DNA of 64,000 bases from Pseudoduganella danionis (GCF_009720775.1 NZ_WNKW01000001.1:992001-1056000), one strand, 5' to 3'; shown: positions 51,043 through 60,434, counted from the first letter of the stretch. Made by a program: numbers and translations. Notes: generated by a model from the sequence alone, not told the origin.

Positions 51043-51840
51043 ATGTCCCTCATCGCACAAACTTTTGCCGAGTTGAAGGCACAGAACAAGACGGCTCTGA
51101 TTACGTTCATCACGGCCGGTGATCCGGCACCGAATCTGACGGTGCCGCTGATGCATGCCATGGTGGCTGGTGGCGCGAATATTCTCGAACTCGGTGTGCC
51201 GTTTTCCGATCCGATGGCGGAAGGCCCCGTGATCCAGCGCGCGTGTGAGCGGGCGCTGGCACAGGGTGTGGGCATCATGGATGTGTTCGCCATGGTGGCC
51301 GAGTTCCGCAAGACCAATCAGCACACGCCTGTCGTACTGATGGGCTATGCCAATCCTATCGAACGTATCGGCCCGGCGCGTTTCATCGCCGAATCGCAGC
51401 AAGCCGGTGCCGACGGCGCCATCGTGGTGGATTACCCGCCCGAAGAGTGCGTCGAGTTTTCCGCTGCCATGCGCGCGGCCGGACTCGATCTGATCTTCCT
51501 GCTGGCGCCCACCTCGACCGAGCAGCGCATCGCGCAGGTGGCTCAGGTCGGTGGCGGTTTCAGCTACTACGTGTCGCTGAAAGGCGTGACGGGCGCAGGC
51601 AATATCGACACGGTGGAAGTGGCCGAGCGTCTGAAAGCGATCCGCCAGCACGTGGCGCTGCCTATCGGTGTCGGTTTCGGTATCCGCGACGGTGCGACCG
51701 CACGTGCCGTGGCCGAAGTGGCTGATGCTGTGGTGATCGGCAGCCGTATCATTCAGGAAATCGAAAACGTGGGCGCGGAGCAAGCCGTGTCGGCGGTTGA
51801 GACTTTCGTGGCCGGTATCCGCAGCGCGCTCGATGCCTAA
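51043..51840 (+). CDS. trpA: Tryptophan synthase alpha subunit
   Basis: The 265-residue TIM barrel cleaves indole-3-glycerol phosphate. [20 protein letters not shown] (about 45-64) contains the catalytic Glu and Asp pair. [20 protein letters not shown] and VIGSRI near 230 bind the phosphate. Indole is passed to TrpB through the channel. A large hairpin follows the gene before the toxin gene. Confidence 0.97.
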   Translation: MSLIAQTFAELKAQNKTALITFITAGDPAPNLTVPLMHAMVAGGANILELGVPFSDPMAEGPVIQRACERALAQGVGIMDVFAMVAEFRKTNQHTPVVLMGYANPIERIGPARFIAESQQAGADGAIVVDYPPEECVEFSAAMRAAGLDLIFLLAPTSTEQRIAQVAQVGGGFSYYVSLKGVTGAGNIDTVEVAERLKAIRQHVALPIGVGFGIRDGATARAVAEVADAVVIGSRIIQEIENVGAEQAVSAVETFVAGIRSALDA

Positions 51841-51889
51841 CTGCGCAGCATAAACTCCCTCTGTGCGCGCGTTTGGCGCACATCAAATT

Positions 51890-51945
51890 CCGCGGCTCAC
51901 CTTGCTCCATAGTGCACTACTGACTATGGTGAAAGTGAGCCGCGG
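51890..51945 (+). other. Large two-part hairpin between trpA and the BrnT gene
   Basis: CCGCGGCTCAC (51890-51900) pairs perfectly with GTGAGCCGCGG (51935-51945), and inside it CCATAGT (51907-51913) pairs with ACTATGG (51923-51929). No T tract follows. The last base of the outer arm is the G of the BrnT GTG start, so folding may hide the start. It may also mark the trpA transcript end. Confidence 0.7.
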
Positions 51946-52223
51946 TGCGTTTTCTTTCCGATCCCAACAAAGCCCGCCTGAATCTGCTCAAGCACCGCGT
52001 CAGCTTCGACGAGGCGGCGACAGTGTTTGACGATGAATATGCCTATGGCTGGCCTGATAGCGAGCACCCGGAAGCGGAGCAACGCATGTGTATTCTGGGT
52101 ATCAGTGCCCATGGGCGGATATTGCTTGTTTGTTATTGCTGTCGATCGTTTAATAACATCAGGATCTATTCTGCTCGCAAAGCCAATGCTCGTGAGAAGA
52201 GGGAATATCTAAGGAGAAGATGA
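51945..52223 (+). CDS. BrnT-family toxin
   Basis: The 92-residue protein matches the BrnT ribonuclease-like toxins: LSDPNKARLNLLKHRVSFDE at the start (the D-X-N-K and K-H signature), VFDDEYAY, and RIYSARKANAREKREYLRRR at the end, where family members have the RXISARKAXXXE motif. The start is GTG 51945; in-frame upstream codons hit a TGA at 51936. The pair with the next gene fits a type II toxin-antitoxin module. Base use (more A/T, rare codons) differs from neighbours and suggests transfer. Confidence 0.88.
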   Translation: MRFLSDPNKARLNLLKHRVSFDEAATVFDDEYAYGWPDSEHPEAEQRMCILGISAHGRILLVCYCCRSFNNIRIYSARKANAREKREYLRRR

Positions 52224-52459
52224 TGAACAGACCGGAAGTTCCATGGAGTGAGCGGCAGGTGATACCTAATCCGTTTGCGGAAGAGCTATGTTGCAAAATC
52301 AACCTCACGCTGCCAAGGAAAGTTGTCGCCTATTTTGAGGAAGTCGGGAAGCAGACAGGCTGGCCGGCGGAGCGGGTCATAGAGTTGTATCTGAGAAATA
52401 TGGCATTTACTGGCCGCAAAATCCCCATGGATGTCGTGGATAGTCCTCACAGGGAATGA
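52220..52459 (+). CDS. Antitoxin partner, BrnA/RHH-like
   Basis: The 79-residue protein lies directly after the BrnT gene and overlaps it by 4 bases (ATGA). The central KINLTLPRKVVAYFEEVGKQ and following TGWPAERVIELYLRN look like a ribbon-helix-helix DNA-binding domain. It is not a close match to classic BrnA, but position and size fit its role as the antitoxin and autorepressor. Either the ATG at 52220 or at 52223 may be used. Confidence 0.72.
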   Translation: MMNRPEVPWSERQVIPNPFAEELCCKINLTLPRKVVAYFEEVGKQTGWPAERVIELYLRNMAFTGRKIPMDVVDSPHRE

Positions 52460-52593
52460 TGCGGCTAGTAGGGGATTTACTCTAAAACGGCGGCGGGAAC
52501 ATGACGAAACCGAAAAATTAATGTATCGCAATGTTCGACAGGGGGGCCAGAAACGGCTACACTTCGGCCACAAGTTTGCTGTAAGGAGAATTT

Positions 52594-53466
52594 ATGAGTT
52601 GGTTGGAAAAACTGCTGCCCCCACGAATCCAGCGTTCCGATGCTGGCGCGCGCAAGACCATGCCCGAAGGTCTGTGGGTCAAATGCCCATCCTGCGAAGC
52701 CGTGCTGTACCGCACCGATCTGGAATCGAACCTGCATGTTTGCCCTAAATGCGACCATCACATGCGTATCCGCGCGCGCGAACGTCTGGACAGCCTGTTC
52801 GACGCCGGCGGCCGCTACGAAATCGGCATGGACACACTGCCAGTCGATAGCCTGAAATTCAAAGACAGCAAGAAATACCCAGACCGCCTGAAACAGGCCA
52901 TGGAAGCCACCGGCGAGACCGATGCGCTGATCGTCATGGGTGGTTCCATCATGAGCCTGCCGGTCGTGGTGGCCTGCTTCGAGTTCGAATTCATGGGCGG
53001 TTCCATGGGTTCCGTCGTCGGCGAGCGTTTCGTGCGTGGCGCGCAAGTGGCGCTGGAACAGAAAGTGCCGTTCGTCTGCATCACCGCCACCGGCGGTGCG
53101 CGTATGCAGGAAGGCCTGATGTCGCTGATGCAGATGGCTAAAACCACGGCCATGCTGACCAAGTTGTCCGACAAGAAACTGCCATTCATCAGCGTGCTGA
53201 CCGACCCGACCATGGGCGGCGTGTCCGCATCGTTCGCCTTCATGGGTGACGTGGTGATTGCCGAGCCGAAAGCCCTGATCGGCTTCGCCGGCCCGCGCGT
53301 GATCGAAAACACCGTGCGTGAAAAACTGCCGGAAGGTTTCCAGCGTGCTGAGTTCCTCGTCACCAAGGGCGCCGTGGACATGATCGTAGACCGCCGCAAG
53401 ATGCGCGAAGAAATCGCCCGTCTGCTGGCCCTGCTGCAGAATCAGGCCGCCGAAGTACTCGCCTAA
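52594..53466 (+). CDS. accD: Acetyl-CoA carboxylase beta (carboxyltransferase) subunit
   Basis: The 290-residue protein has the zinc ribbon [16 protein letters not shown] and CPKCDHH (about 27-50) and the carboxyltransferase crotonase-like fold ([15 protein letters not shown] near 128, [20 protein letters not shown] near 163, [14 protein letters not shown] near 226). With AccA it makes malonyl-CoA, the first step of fatty acid synthesis. Start ATG follows AAGGAG. folC follows. Confidence 0.97.
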   Translation: MSWLEKLLPPRIQRSDAGARKTMPEGLWVKCPSCEAVLYRTDLESNLHVCPKCDHHMRIRARERLDSLFDAGGRYEIGMDTLPVDSLKFKDSKKYPDRLKQAMEATGETDALIVMGGSIMSLPVVVACFEFEFMGGSMGSVVGERFVRGAQVALEQKVPFVCITATGGARMQEGLMSLMQMAKTTAMLTKLSDKKLPFISVLTDPTMGGVSASFAFMGDVVIAEPKALIGFAGPRVIENTVREKLPEGFQRAEFLVTKGAVDMIVDRRKMREEIARLLALLQNQAAEVLA

Positions 53467-53547
53467 AATTCGCTGGCTTTGCCACGCGACGGCGCGCAAT
53501 CCGGTATCATCCGGCCTGCGCGCCGTTTTACATTCTGAGTCACCATC

Positions 53548-54870
53548 ATGCCTAGCTCCCAAACTACCCCTGTTTCGCCCCCTGCCGCCACGCCTGATAA
53601 CCTGCCTGAATGGCTAGCGCTGCTGGAGTCGCGCCACGCTGAAACCGTCATCAACATGGGGCTGGACCGTGTTCTGGCCGTCAAGGAGCGCTTGCAGTTG
53701 CAATTTAGCTGCCCCGTGATCATGGTGGCCGGTACCAATGGCAAAGGTTCGACCTGCTCGATGCTGGAATCCGTGCTGCTGCGCGCCGGCTACAAAGTGG
53801 GCCTGTACATCAAACCGCATTTCCTCGACTTTAACGAGCGTGCGCGCGTGAATGGCGATCTGGCCAGCGACGCGGCTCTGGTGGCGGCCTTCAATGCGGT
53901 CGAAGCCGTGCGCGGCGACACTCCGCTAACGTATTTCGAGTTCACCACGCTGGCCATCATGCATCTGCTGGCTGGCGCCGGCATGGATGTGGTGATACTG
54001 GAAGTGGGACTGGGCGGCCGTCTGGATGCCGTCAACATCGTTGATGCCGATGTGGCCATCGTCACCAGCGTCGACATCGACCATACGGATTATCTCGGCG
54101 ATACGCGCGAAGCCATCGGTTTCGAGAAAGCCGGCATCTTCCGCGCCGGTAAGACGGCGATCTGCTCCGACCCTGTGCCGCCACAGTCGCTGATCGACCA
54201 TGCCAACGCGATTGGTGCCGATCTGTGGCTGATGGGGCGCGACTTCAATTATTCGGGCGACAAGCAGCAATGGAACTACGGCGGCCGTGGTCAGCGCCGC
54301 AATGCGCTGGCCTATCCTAGCCTGCGTGGCGCCAATCAGATACTGAATGCCTGCGCTGCGCTGGCCGCGCTGGAAGCACTCAAGCTGGAATTGCCGGTGG
54401 GCGCGCAGGAAGTGCGCACGGGGCTGGTGACGGTAGAGCTGCCGGGCCGCTTCCAGGTGCTGCCGGGCCGTCCTAGCGTGATCCTCGATGTGGCGCACAA
54501 TCCGCACGCGGCAGCGGCGCTCAACCAGAACCTCGGCAACATGGGCTACCACCCCTACACCTATGCCGTGTTCGGCTCCATGCAGGACAAGGATATCGAA
54601 GGCGTGATCGCCGCCATGTCGGAGCACGTCGATCACTGGTGTCTGACCACGCTGCCTTCGCCACGCTCGGCCACGGCAGCCGAACTGGCGGCGAAAGTGC
54701 AGGCCGTGCAGCCGGAACGCGACGAACGCACCATCACCACCTTCGATGATCCGGGCTCGGCTTACGCAAATGCCATCAGCCGGGTCGGGGAGAATGATAG
54801 AATTGTGGTCTTTGGATCTTTCCTCACGGTCGCCGGTGTCATGGCGGCGCGAAAATCCGCTCTACACTGA
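53548..54870 (+). CDS. folC: Bifunctional dihydrofolate/folylpolyglutamate synthase
   Basis: The 440-residue ligase has the P-loop VAGTNGKGSTCSMLESVLLR (about 60-79), the omega-loop region LYIKPHFLDFNERARVNG and the metal-binding DHTDYLGDTREAIGFEKAGI (about 178-197), and C-terminal VILDVAHNPHAAAALNQNL. It adds glutamates to folate and dihydropteroate. The gene order accD-folC-SPOR-cvpA-purF is the same as in E. coli. Confidence 0.96.
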   Translation: MPSSQTTPVSPPAATPDNLPEWLALLESRHAETVINMGLDRVLAVKERLQLQFSCPVIMVAGTNGKGSTCSMLESVLLRAGYKVGLYIKPHFLDFNERARVNGDLASDAALVAAFNAVEAVRGDTPLTYFEFTTLAIMHLLAGAGMDVVILEVGLGGRLDAVNIVDADVAIVTSVDIDHTDYLGDTREAIGFEKAGIFRAGKTAICSDPVPPQSLIDHANAIGADLWLMGRDFNYSGDKQQWNYGGRGQRRNALAYPSLRGANQILNACAALAALEALKLELPVGAQEVRTGLVTVELPGRFQVLPGRPSVILDVAHNPHAAAALNQNLGNMGYHPYTYAVFGSMQDKDIEGVIAAMSEHVDHWCLTTLPSPRSATAAELAAKVQAVQPERDERTITTFDDPGSAYANAISRVGENDRIVVFGSFLTVAGVMAARKSALH

Positions 54871-54892
54871 ACGCACAGGACTGAAATCACGC

Positions 54893-55948
54893 ATGGGCTT
54901 GTTCTCGAAACTCGGTAAAAACAAGCAAGATACTGCTGGTCAGGATAGCGGCTACTACAGCAGCGCCGACGAGCAGACAATGACGGAGCGCGCCCGTTCC
55001 AAGCGCGCCTCGTCGGCCAATAGCAAGGGACGGGGCGGACGCGAACGCGACGCTGACGACCCTATGCTGCCGGAAAAGAAACGCGCGCGCCGACGTCTGG
55101 TCGGCGCCATCGCGCTGGCGCTGGGCGTGGCCATCGGCCTGCCCATGGTGCTCGATTCCGAGCCCAAGCCGCTGTCGTCCGATATAGAAATCAAAATTCC
55201 TCCCAAAGACCGCGCCGATGCTGCCGGCATGACGCCCGTAGTGGCGCAGAGCGCTGCGCTCGACGCCAAGGAAGAAATTGTTGATCCGGGCAAGGGGGGG
55301 CGTGGTGCGCTGGCGCTCAAAGCGGACGCGACGATTTCCGCTCCTGCGGCAGCGGCGGAAGCTGCGCCAGCGGCCGGTACGCCCGCCAAGGTGGCGCCCG
55401 TGCGGGTCGAGAGTGCACAGGCCGAGCCGGAACTGCGTTCCGATTCGCGCGCCCGTTCCGAAGCCATCATCCGTGCCCGTCAGGAGCGCGAAGCCAAGGC
55501 CGAAGCGCAAGCCCGTCAGGATGCCGACTACAAGCTGGAAGTGGAACGCAAGATGGCCGAAGTGAAAGCGGCGGCCGATGCCAAAGCCCGCGCGGCAGCA
55601 GCCAAGCAGGCCGGCGAGAGCGCCAAGCCCGGTGGTGATGCCAAGGCCGCAGAAGATGCGCGTGCGCTGGCTATACTGGAAGGCAAACCGGCCGCCAAGC
55701 CGGCGGCAGCGGCCGCCGACGCCAATCAGAAATTTGTGCTGCAGGTGGCCGCTCTGACCGACCACGACAAGGTGGAAGAGCTGCGTGACAAGCTGAAAAA
55801 AGCCGGCATCAGTTCCTTCACGGAGAAAACCCCGTCCGGTGACCGTACGCGTGTGCGTGTAGGCCCGTTCAGCAACAAGGATGACGCGGAAAAAGTCCGC
55901 GCCAAGCTGAGCGCCATGGGCCTGAGCGGTCGCGTGGAAGCGCAGTAA
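54893..55948 (+). CDS. SPOR-domain membrane protein (DedD-like)
   Basis: The 351-residue protein starts MGLFSKLGKNKQ, has a short cytoplasmic basic part, one membrane helix (RRLVGAIALALGVAIGLPMV near 66), a long charged and Ala-rich region with a helical KAEAQARQDADYKLEVERKM stretch (about 205-225), and a C-terminal SPOR domain (FVLQVAALTDHDKVEELRDK to the end). SPOR domains bind denuded septal peptidoglycan. The position fits DedD, a non-essential division protein. I chose ATG 54893; the frame is open further upstream inside folC. Confidence 0.9.
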   Translation: MGLFSKLGKNKQDTAGQDSGYYSSADEQTMTERARSKRASSANSKGRGGRERDADDPMLPEKKRARRRLVGAIALALGVAIGLPMVLDSEPKPLSSDIEIKIPPKDRADAAGMTPVVAQSAALDAKEEIVDPGKGGRGALALKADATISAPAAAAEAAPAAGTPAKVAPVRVESAQAEPELRSDSRARSEAIIRARQEREAKAEAQARQDADYKLEVERKMAEVKAAADAKARAAAAKQAGESAKPGGDAKAAEDARALAILEGKPAAKPAAAAADANQKFVLQVAALTDHDKVEELRDKLKKAGISSFTEKTPSGDRTRVRVGPFSNKDDAEKVRAKLSAMGLSGRVEAQ

Positions 55949-55972
55949 CGCTACGCTAACGGGCCACCTAGC

Positions 55973-56461
55973 GTGACGGTATTCGACTATCTGGTGCTGT
56001 TCGTGCTGGGCGCCTCGGTGGTGATCAGTCTGATGCGCGGACTGGTCAAGGAAGTGCTGTCGCTGGCCGGCTGGGTGCTGGCGTTTGTGGTGGCCAATGC
56101 TTACGCGGCGGCGCTGGGGCAGATGCTGCCGCCGGCCGTGCCCGGTGAAGTATTGCGGCTGATACTGGCGTTTATCGCGCTGTTTATCGGCACCCGTATT
56201 CTGACCGGCTTGCTGGCCATGGCGCTAAGCGCCTTGCTGGAAGCCGGTGGCCTGAGCTGGGCAGATCGTCTGCTGGGCGTGGCATTCGGATTGTTGCGCG
56301 GTCTGCTGATCGTGCTGACGGTAGTGATTTTGTGCGGCATGACGTCCATGCCGCAGCAGCCTTTCTGGCGTGAAGCGCGATTGAGCCCGTATGCGGAAGC
56401 TCTCGCGCACCACGTCAAACCGCTGTTACCCGCTGCGCTCGCGCAGCATGTGAATTTTTGA
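55973..56461 (+). CDS. cvpA: CvpA family membrane protein
   Basis: The 162-residue protein has four predicted membrane helices (about 5-22, 28-48, 63-83, 98-120) and the CvpA opening FDYLVLFVLGASVVISLMRG. CvpA helps envelope function and is needed for colicin V export in E. coli. The start is GTG 55973, because no ATG lies before the first helix. It precedes purF, as in many proteobacteria. Confidence 0.88.
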   Translation: MTVFDYLVLFVLGASVVISLMRGLVKEVLSLAGWVLAFVVANAYAAALGQMLPPAVPGEVLRLILAFIALFIGTRILTGLLAMALSALLEAGGLSWADRLLGVAFGLLRGLLIVLTVVILCGMTSMPQQPFWREARLSPYAEALAHHVKPLLPAALAQHVNF

Positions 56462-56499
56462 AGTCTTTAAATCTGTAGTACCTGTCCAGGAGCAACATC

Positions 56500-58023
56500 A
56501 TGTGTGGCATCGTCGGCGTCGTTTCCCATCAACCTGTCAATCAATTGCTGTATGACGCACTGCTGCTGTTGCAGCACCGCGGTCAGGATGCGGCGGGTAT
56601 TGCGACCAATCACAGCAGCATGTTCGCCATGCACAAGGCCAATGGTCTGGTGCGTGACGTCTTCCGTACCCGTAATATGCGTACGCTGCAAGGTAACTCG
56701 GGTATCGGCCACTGCCGTTACCCAACGGCTGGCTCGTCGAGCGAAGAAGAAGCGCAACCGTTCTACGTCAACGCGCCGTACGGCATCACGCTGGCACACA
56801 ACGGTAACCTGACCAACTGGGAACAGTTGAAGCAGGACATGTTCAAGATCGACCGTCGCCACATCAACACGGATTCCGATTCGGAAGTGCTGCTGAACGT
56901 GCTCGCGCACGAAATCCAGAAAGCCACCACCGGCATCTCGATCGATGCGGACACCATCTTCCAGGCCGTGGCCGTGCTGCACCGTCGTGTGCGCGGCGGC
57001 TATGCTGCCGTGGCGCAGATCGCTGACGTGGGCCTGCTGGCCTTCCGCGATCCGTTCGGCATCCGTCCTCTGTGCCTGGGCAAGAACGAAACTGCGCAAG
57101 GCACCGAATACATGGTGGCCTCCGAATCGGTAGCGCTGGAAGGCATGGGCTTCCGTTTCGTGCGCGATATCGCGCCGGGCGAAGCCGTGTTCATCGATCT
57201 GGACATGAACGTGCACACCCGTCAGTGCGCCGACAATCCGACCCTGAACCCATGCGTGTTCGAGTTCGTGTATCTGGCCCGTCCCGATTCCGTGATTGAC
57301 GGTGCTTCCGTCTACGCCACCCGTCTGAAGATGGGCGAGTATCTGGCCGAGAAAATCAAGCGTGAATTCAAGGATGGCGAAATTGACGTGGTCATGCCGA
57401 TCCCCGATTCCTCGCGTCCTGCCGCCATTCAGCTGGCGCTGGCGCTGAACGTGGAATACCGTGAAGGCTTCATCAAGAACCGCTACATCGGCCGTACCTT
57501 CATCATGCCGGGTCAGGCTGCGCGTAAAAAATCCGTGCGCCAGAAGCTGAACGCGATCGCCAGCGAATTCAAGGACAAAGTCGTGCTGCTGGTGGATGAC
57601 TCCATCGTGCGCGGCACCACCAGCCGTGAGATCGTGCAGATGGCACGTGAAGCGGGCGCCAAGAAAGTCATCTTCGCTTCGGCCGCGCCACCGGTGATCT
57701 ACCCTAACGTGTACGGCATCGACATGCCTACCCGCGACGAGCTGATCGCCTACGGCCGCACCAATGAAGAAGTGTGCCGTGAGATCACTGCTGATGCGCT
57801 GGTGTATCAGGACATCGACGCGCTGAAGCGCGCCATCGCGGATGTGAATCCGGCACTGCAGAATTTCGAAGCGTCGTGCTTCGATGGCGTCTACGTCACC
57901 GGCGATATTTCGAAGGACTATCTGGACAAGCTGGAATATGCGCGCCACAACCCCAAGGCCGGCAAGCCTGAAGATGCGGCCCGTACCCAGCTCAATCTGA
58001 ATCTCGCAGCCACGGAAGGCTGA
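56500..58023 (+). CDS. purF: Amidophosphoribosyltransferase
   Basis: The 507-residue protein is the first enzyme of purine synthesis. Cys2 (MCGIVGVVS) becomes the N-terminal glutaminase nucleophile after Met removal. The PRPP-binding loop is [20 protein letters not shown] (about 365-384), and the phosphoribosyltransferase domain fills the C-terminal half. A strong terminator starts within 7 bases of its stop. The next gene's start is only 51 bases away. Confidence 0.97.
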   Translation: MCGIVGVVSHQPVNQLLYDALLLLQHRGQDAAGIATNHSSMFAMHKANGLVRDVFRTRNMRTLQGNSGIGHCRYPTAGSSSEEEAQPFYVNAPYGITLAHNGNLTNWEQLKQDMFKIDRRHINTDSDSEVLLNVLAHEIQKATTGISIDADTIFQAVAVLHRRVRGGYAAVAQIADVGLLAFRDPFGIRPLCLGKNETAQGTEYMVASESVALEGMGFRFVRDIAPGEAVFIDLDMNVHTRQCADNPTLNPCVFEFVYLARPDSVIDGASVYATRLKMGEYLAEKIKREFKDGEIDVVMPIPDSSRPAAIQLALALNVEYREGFIKNRYIGRTFIMPGQAARKKSVRQKLNAIASEFKDKVVLLVDDSIVRGTTSREIVQMAREAGAKKVIFASAAPPVIYPNVYGIDMPTRDELIAYGRTNEEVCREITADALVYQDIDALKRAIADVNPALQNFEASCFDGVYVTGDISKDYLDKLEYARHNPKAGKPEDAARTQLNLNLAATEG

Positions 58024-58029
58024 TGAATG

Positions 58030-58061
58030 CCCGGTGCAGTGTGCACCGGGTTTTTTTTTTT
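58030..58061 (+). terminator. Terminator after purF
   Basis: CCCGGTGCA (58030-58038) pairs with TGCACCGGG (58042-58050) with a 3-base loop, followed by 11 T residues. It ends 12 bases before the start of the next gene, which leaves almost no room for another promoter. Confidence 0.92.
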
Positions 58062-58073
58062 GAATCTGTACTC

Positions 58074-59318
58074 ATGAACGACAAAAAGAATTACGGCTTT
58101 ACCACCACCATCCTGCACAACGACCGCCGCAAAGGTATCGAGCACGGCTCGCTGCACAAGCCGGTGCATACTTCGGTGGCCTTTGGTTACGCCGATGCGC
58201 GCCAGCTGGCTTCCGTGTTTCAAGGTAAAGAGCCGGGCTTCCGCTACGGCCGTCAGGGCAATCCGACTGTCTCGGCGCTGGAAGATAAAGTGAACCAGAT
58301 GGAGCAGGGCGTCGGTACGCTGTGCTTCGCGACCGGCATGGGCGCTATCGGCGCCGTATTCCAGGCGCTGCTGCGCGCGGGCGACCATGTAGTGTCGTCT
58401 TCTTTCCTGTTCGGGAATACCAACAGCCTGTGGCAGACCACCATGGCGCAGGGCGTGGCCGTATCGTTCGTCGATGCCACCAGCGTGGATGCGGTGGCGG
58501 CGGCCATCACCGAGCAGACCCGCATCGTGTTCGTCGAAACCATCGCCAACCCGCGCACCCAGATTGCCGATCTGGCCCGCATCGGTGAACTGTGCCGCGC
58601 GCGTGGCATCCTGTACATCGTCGATAACACCATGACCACGCCTTATTTGTTCCGGCCCAAAGCCGTGGGTGCCGGTCTGGTGGTGAATGCGCTGACCAAG
58701 TCCATCGCCGGCCACGGCATGGCACTGGGCGGCAGCCTGACCGATACGGGCGAATACGACTGGACCAAGTTCCCCAACATCTACGAGAACTACAAAAAGG
58801 CGGCAGCCAAGCAGTGGGGGCTGGCACAGATCCGCGCCAAAGGCTTGCGCGACTTCGGTGCTTCGCTCGCACCGGAAGCGGCGCACCACATCGCCGTGGG
58901 CGCGGAAACGCTGGCGCTGCGCATGGAGCGCACCTGCGCCAATGCGCTGGCACTGGCACGTCTGCTGGAAGCAGATGAACGCGTAGCGGCGGTCTACTAT
59001 CCAGGGCTCGCTTCGCACCCGCAGCACAAGCTGGCCGGTGAACTGTTCCGCAGCTATGGTTCGCTGCTGAGCTTCGAACTGAAGGACGGCATCGATTGCT
59101 TCGATTTTCTGAATCGCTTGCAACTGGCGATTCCGGCCTCGAATCTGGGCGACACCCGTACCCTGATCATTCCGGTGGCGCACACCATCTTCTACGAGAT
59201 GGGCGCAGAGCGTCGCGCTTCGATGGGCATTGCCGAATCGCTGATCCGCGTTTCGGTCGGCATCGAAGATACGGAAGATTTGCTGGCGGATTTTGCCAAC
59301 GCGCTCAACGCCAGCTAA
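58074..59318 (+). CDS. Cys/Met metabolism PLP-dependent enzyme (cystathionine gamma-synthase family)
   Basis: The 414-residue protein is a trans-sulfuration enzyme. YGFTTTILHNDRRKGIEHGS starts the conserved part, FRYGRQGNPTVSALEDKVNQ (about 60-80) binds PLP phosphate from the neighbour subunit, and NALTKSIAGHGMALGG (about 205) holds the PLP lysine. It may be an O-succinylhomoserine sulfhydrylase, a gamma-synthase or a lyase; sequence alone does not decide. ATG 58074 matches family starts but has no visible ribosome binding site; an ATG at 58023 that overlaps the purF stop would pass through the terminator. Confidence 0.88.
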   Translation: MNDKKNYGFTTTILHNDRRKGIEHGSLHKPVHTSVAFGYADARQLASVFQGKEPGFRYGRQGNPTVSALEDKVNQMEQGVGTLCFATGMGAIGAVFQALLRAGDHVVSSSFLFGNTNSLWQTTMAQGVAVSFVDATSVDAVAAAITEQTRIVFVETIANPRTQIADLARIGELCRARGILYIVDNTMTTPYLFRPKAVGAGLVVNALTKSIAGHGMALGGSLTDTGEYDWTKFPNIYENYKKAAAKQWGLAQIRAKGLRDFGASLAPEAAHHIAVGAETLALRMERTCANALALARLLEADERVAAVYYPGLASHPQHKLAGELFRSYGSLLSFELKDGIDCFDFLNRLQLAIPASNLGDTRTLIIPVAHTIFYEMGAERRASMGIAESLIRVSVGIEDTEDLLADFANALNAS

Positions 59319-59336
59319 GCGAATAATCTGCTCGTA

Positions 59337-59386
59337 TAAAAAAGGGGAGGTGGCGCCAGCAGGCTGGCGCCACCTCCCTTTTTTAT
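59337..59386. terminator. Long bidirectional terminator between the PLP enzyme gene and lexA
   Basis: AAAAAAGGGGAGGTGGCGCC continuing to AGC pairs with GCTGGCGCCACCTCCC and then T6, with one bulge. Both flanks have A/T runs, so it can stop transcripts from both convergent genes. Confidence 0.93.
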
Positions 59387-59399
59387 TTGTGCGGCAGGC

Positions 59400-60038
59400 T
59401 TAGTGCCAGGTGCGCATCAGGCCTACGGCCAGACCTTCGAGCGCGAATTCGTCCGCTTCCGGATCGACCTTGATGATCTTGAAGTCGGGGTTTTCCGGCA
59501 GCAGTTCGATATTGCTGCCCGTCTTGCGGTAGCGCTTGACGGTGACTTCATTGCCGATACGGGCCACCACGATCTGGCCGTTCTTGGCGCTATCGACTTT
59601 TTTCACGGCCAGCAAATCGCCATCCATGATGCCGGCGTCGCGCATCGATTCGCCGCGTACCTTGAGCAGGTAGTCGGGCTTGGAGGCGAACATGGCAGGA
59701 TCGACGCTGTAGCTGGTTTCCAGATTTTCCTGCGCGAGGATGGGCGAACCGGCGGCCACGCGGCCGATCAGCGGCAGCGACATCATCAGCGCGGCCGGGA
59801 CTTTTGGCATGGCCGCTTCGGCATGGGCGCCGATCAGGCGTATGCCGCGCGACGTGCCGGCAGCGATCTCGATCGCACCCTTGCGCGCCAGTGCCTGCAA
59901 GTGTTCTTCCGCTGCATTGGCCGATTTGAAGCCGAGTTCATTGGCAATTTCGGCGCGGGTGGGAGGGAAACCCGTGTTCTCGATGGCATCCTTGATCAGA
60001 TTAAGGATCTGTTCCTGCCGTGCGGTGAGCTTGATCAT
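59400..60038 (-). CDS. lexA: SOS repressor LexA
   Basis: The 212-residue protein has the N-terminal winged HTH ([20 protein letters not shown] and [15 protein letters not shown]), the self-cleavage Ala-Gly in [15 protein letters not shown] (near 89) and the Ser-Lys catalytic pair (Ser in RGESMRD near 126, Lys in LLAVKKVDS near 163). RecA-bound filament triggers its cleavage and the SOS response. I chose ATG 60038; a longer frame crosses the LexA box. Confidence 0.96.
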   Translation of the reverse strand: MIKLTARQEQILNLIKDAIENTGFPPTRAEIANELGFKSANAAEEHLQALARKGAIEIAAGTSRGIRLIGAHAEAAMPKVPAALMMSLPLIGRVAAGSPILAQENLETSYSVDPAMFASKPDYLLKVRGESMRDAGIMDGDLLAVKKVDSAKNGQIVVARIGNEVTVKRYRKTGSNIELLPENPDFKIIKVDPEADEFALEGLAVGLMRTWH

Positions 60039-60068
60039 AGAGTGCGGTGGCCTGTGAATATAGACAGT

Positions 60069-60084
60069 CTGTATTTTTGTACAG
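60069..60084. promoter_or_regulatory. LexA box
   Basis: CTGTATTTTTGTACAG matches the CTGT-N8-ACAG consensus perfectly and sits 31 bases before the lexA start, as expected for autorepression. Confidence 0.93.
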
Positions 60085-60134
60085 TGTGGCGGGAAATGCA
60101 AGGGGATTTGTTGCTTTGAACGAAATATATTTGC

Positions 60135-60138
60135 CTAG
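60135..60138. other. Outlying CTAG before the array
   Basis: TTGCCTAGACC at 60131-60141 contains one more CTAG outside the inverted-repeat array. Its distance to the first array CTAG (46 bases) does not continue the 10-bp spacing. Confidence 0.4.
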
Positions 60139-60175
60139 ACCAAGAGGGCGAGGTGGGAGGCACGCGAAAAGAAAA

Positions 60176-60295
60176 AAAGTCTAGAACGGTCTAGAACGGT
60201 CTAGATTAGTCTAGAACGGTCTAGAAGTTGCTCGGTTCAGGAATTTCTAGACCGTTTTAGATCGTTCTAGACCGTTCTAGACCAAACTAGACTTT
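60176..60295. repeat. 51-bp inverted repeat of helically spaced TCTAGA units
   Basis: Left arm 60176-60226 and right arm 60245-60295 are reverse complements over 51 bp with 7-8 mismatches and an 18-base loop. CTAG occurs at 60181, 60191, 60201, 60211 and 60221, exactly 10 bases apart, and again at 60247, 60267, 60277 and 60287 with TTAG at 60257. The common unit is GTCTAGAACG. CTAG is a rare word in proteobacterial genomes. The array lies between the divergent lexA and rpsF genes, 140-260 bases from each start. Confidence 0.95.
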
Positions 60296-60378
60296 AAATA
60301 AAAATGTCCCTAGTCCCCCTGCGGTGCGGGTGCTGGCTTTTTGTCATAAAAGCTGCTATAGTCGCGGGCTTACCTCTT

Positions 60379-60406
60379 CCCACACCTGTCTTGACGCCAG
60401 GGTGGG
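60379..60406 (+). promoter_or_regulatory. Leader hairpin before rpsF
   Basis: CCCACACCTG (60379-60388) can pair with CAGGGTGGG (60398-60406) with one bulge. The loop is TCTTGACGC. It sits 29 bases before the rpsF start, where many bacteria have an S6:S18-binding leader element. The conserved trinucleotide of that element is not obvious, so the assignment is tentative. Confidence 0.35.
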
Positions 60407-60434
60407 CATATTCACAGTCCTTAAGGGAGTTTGC

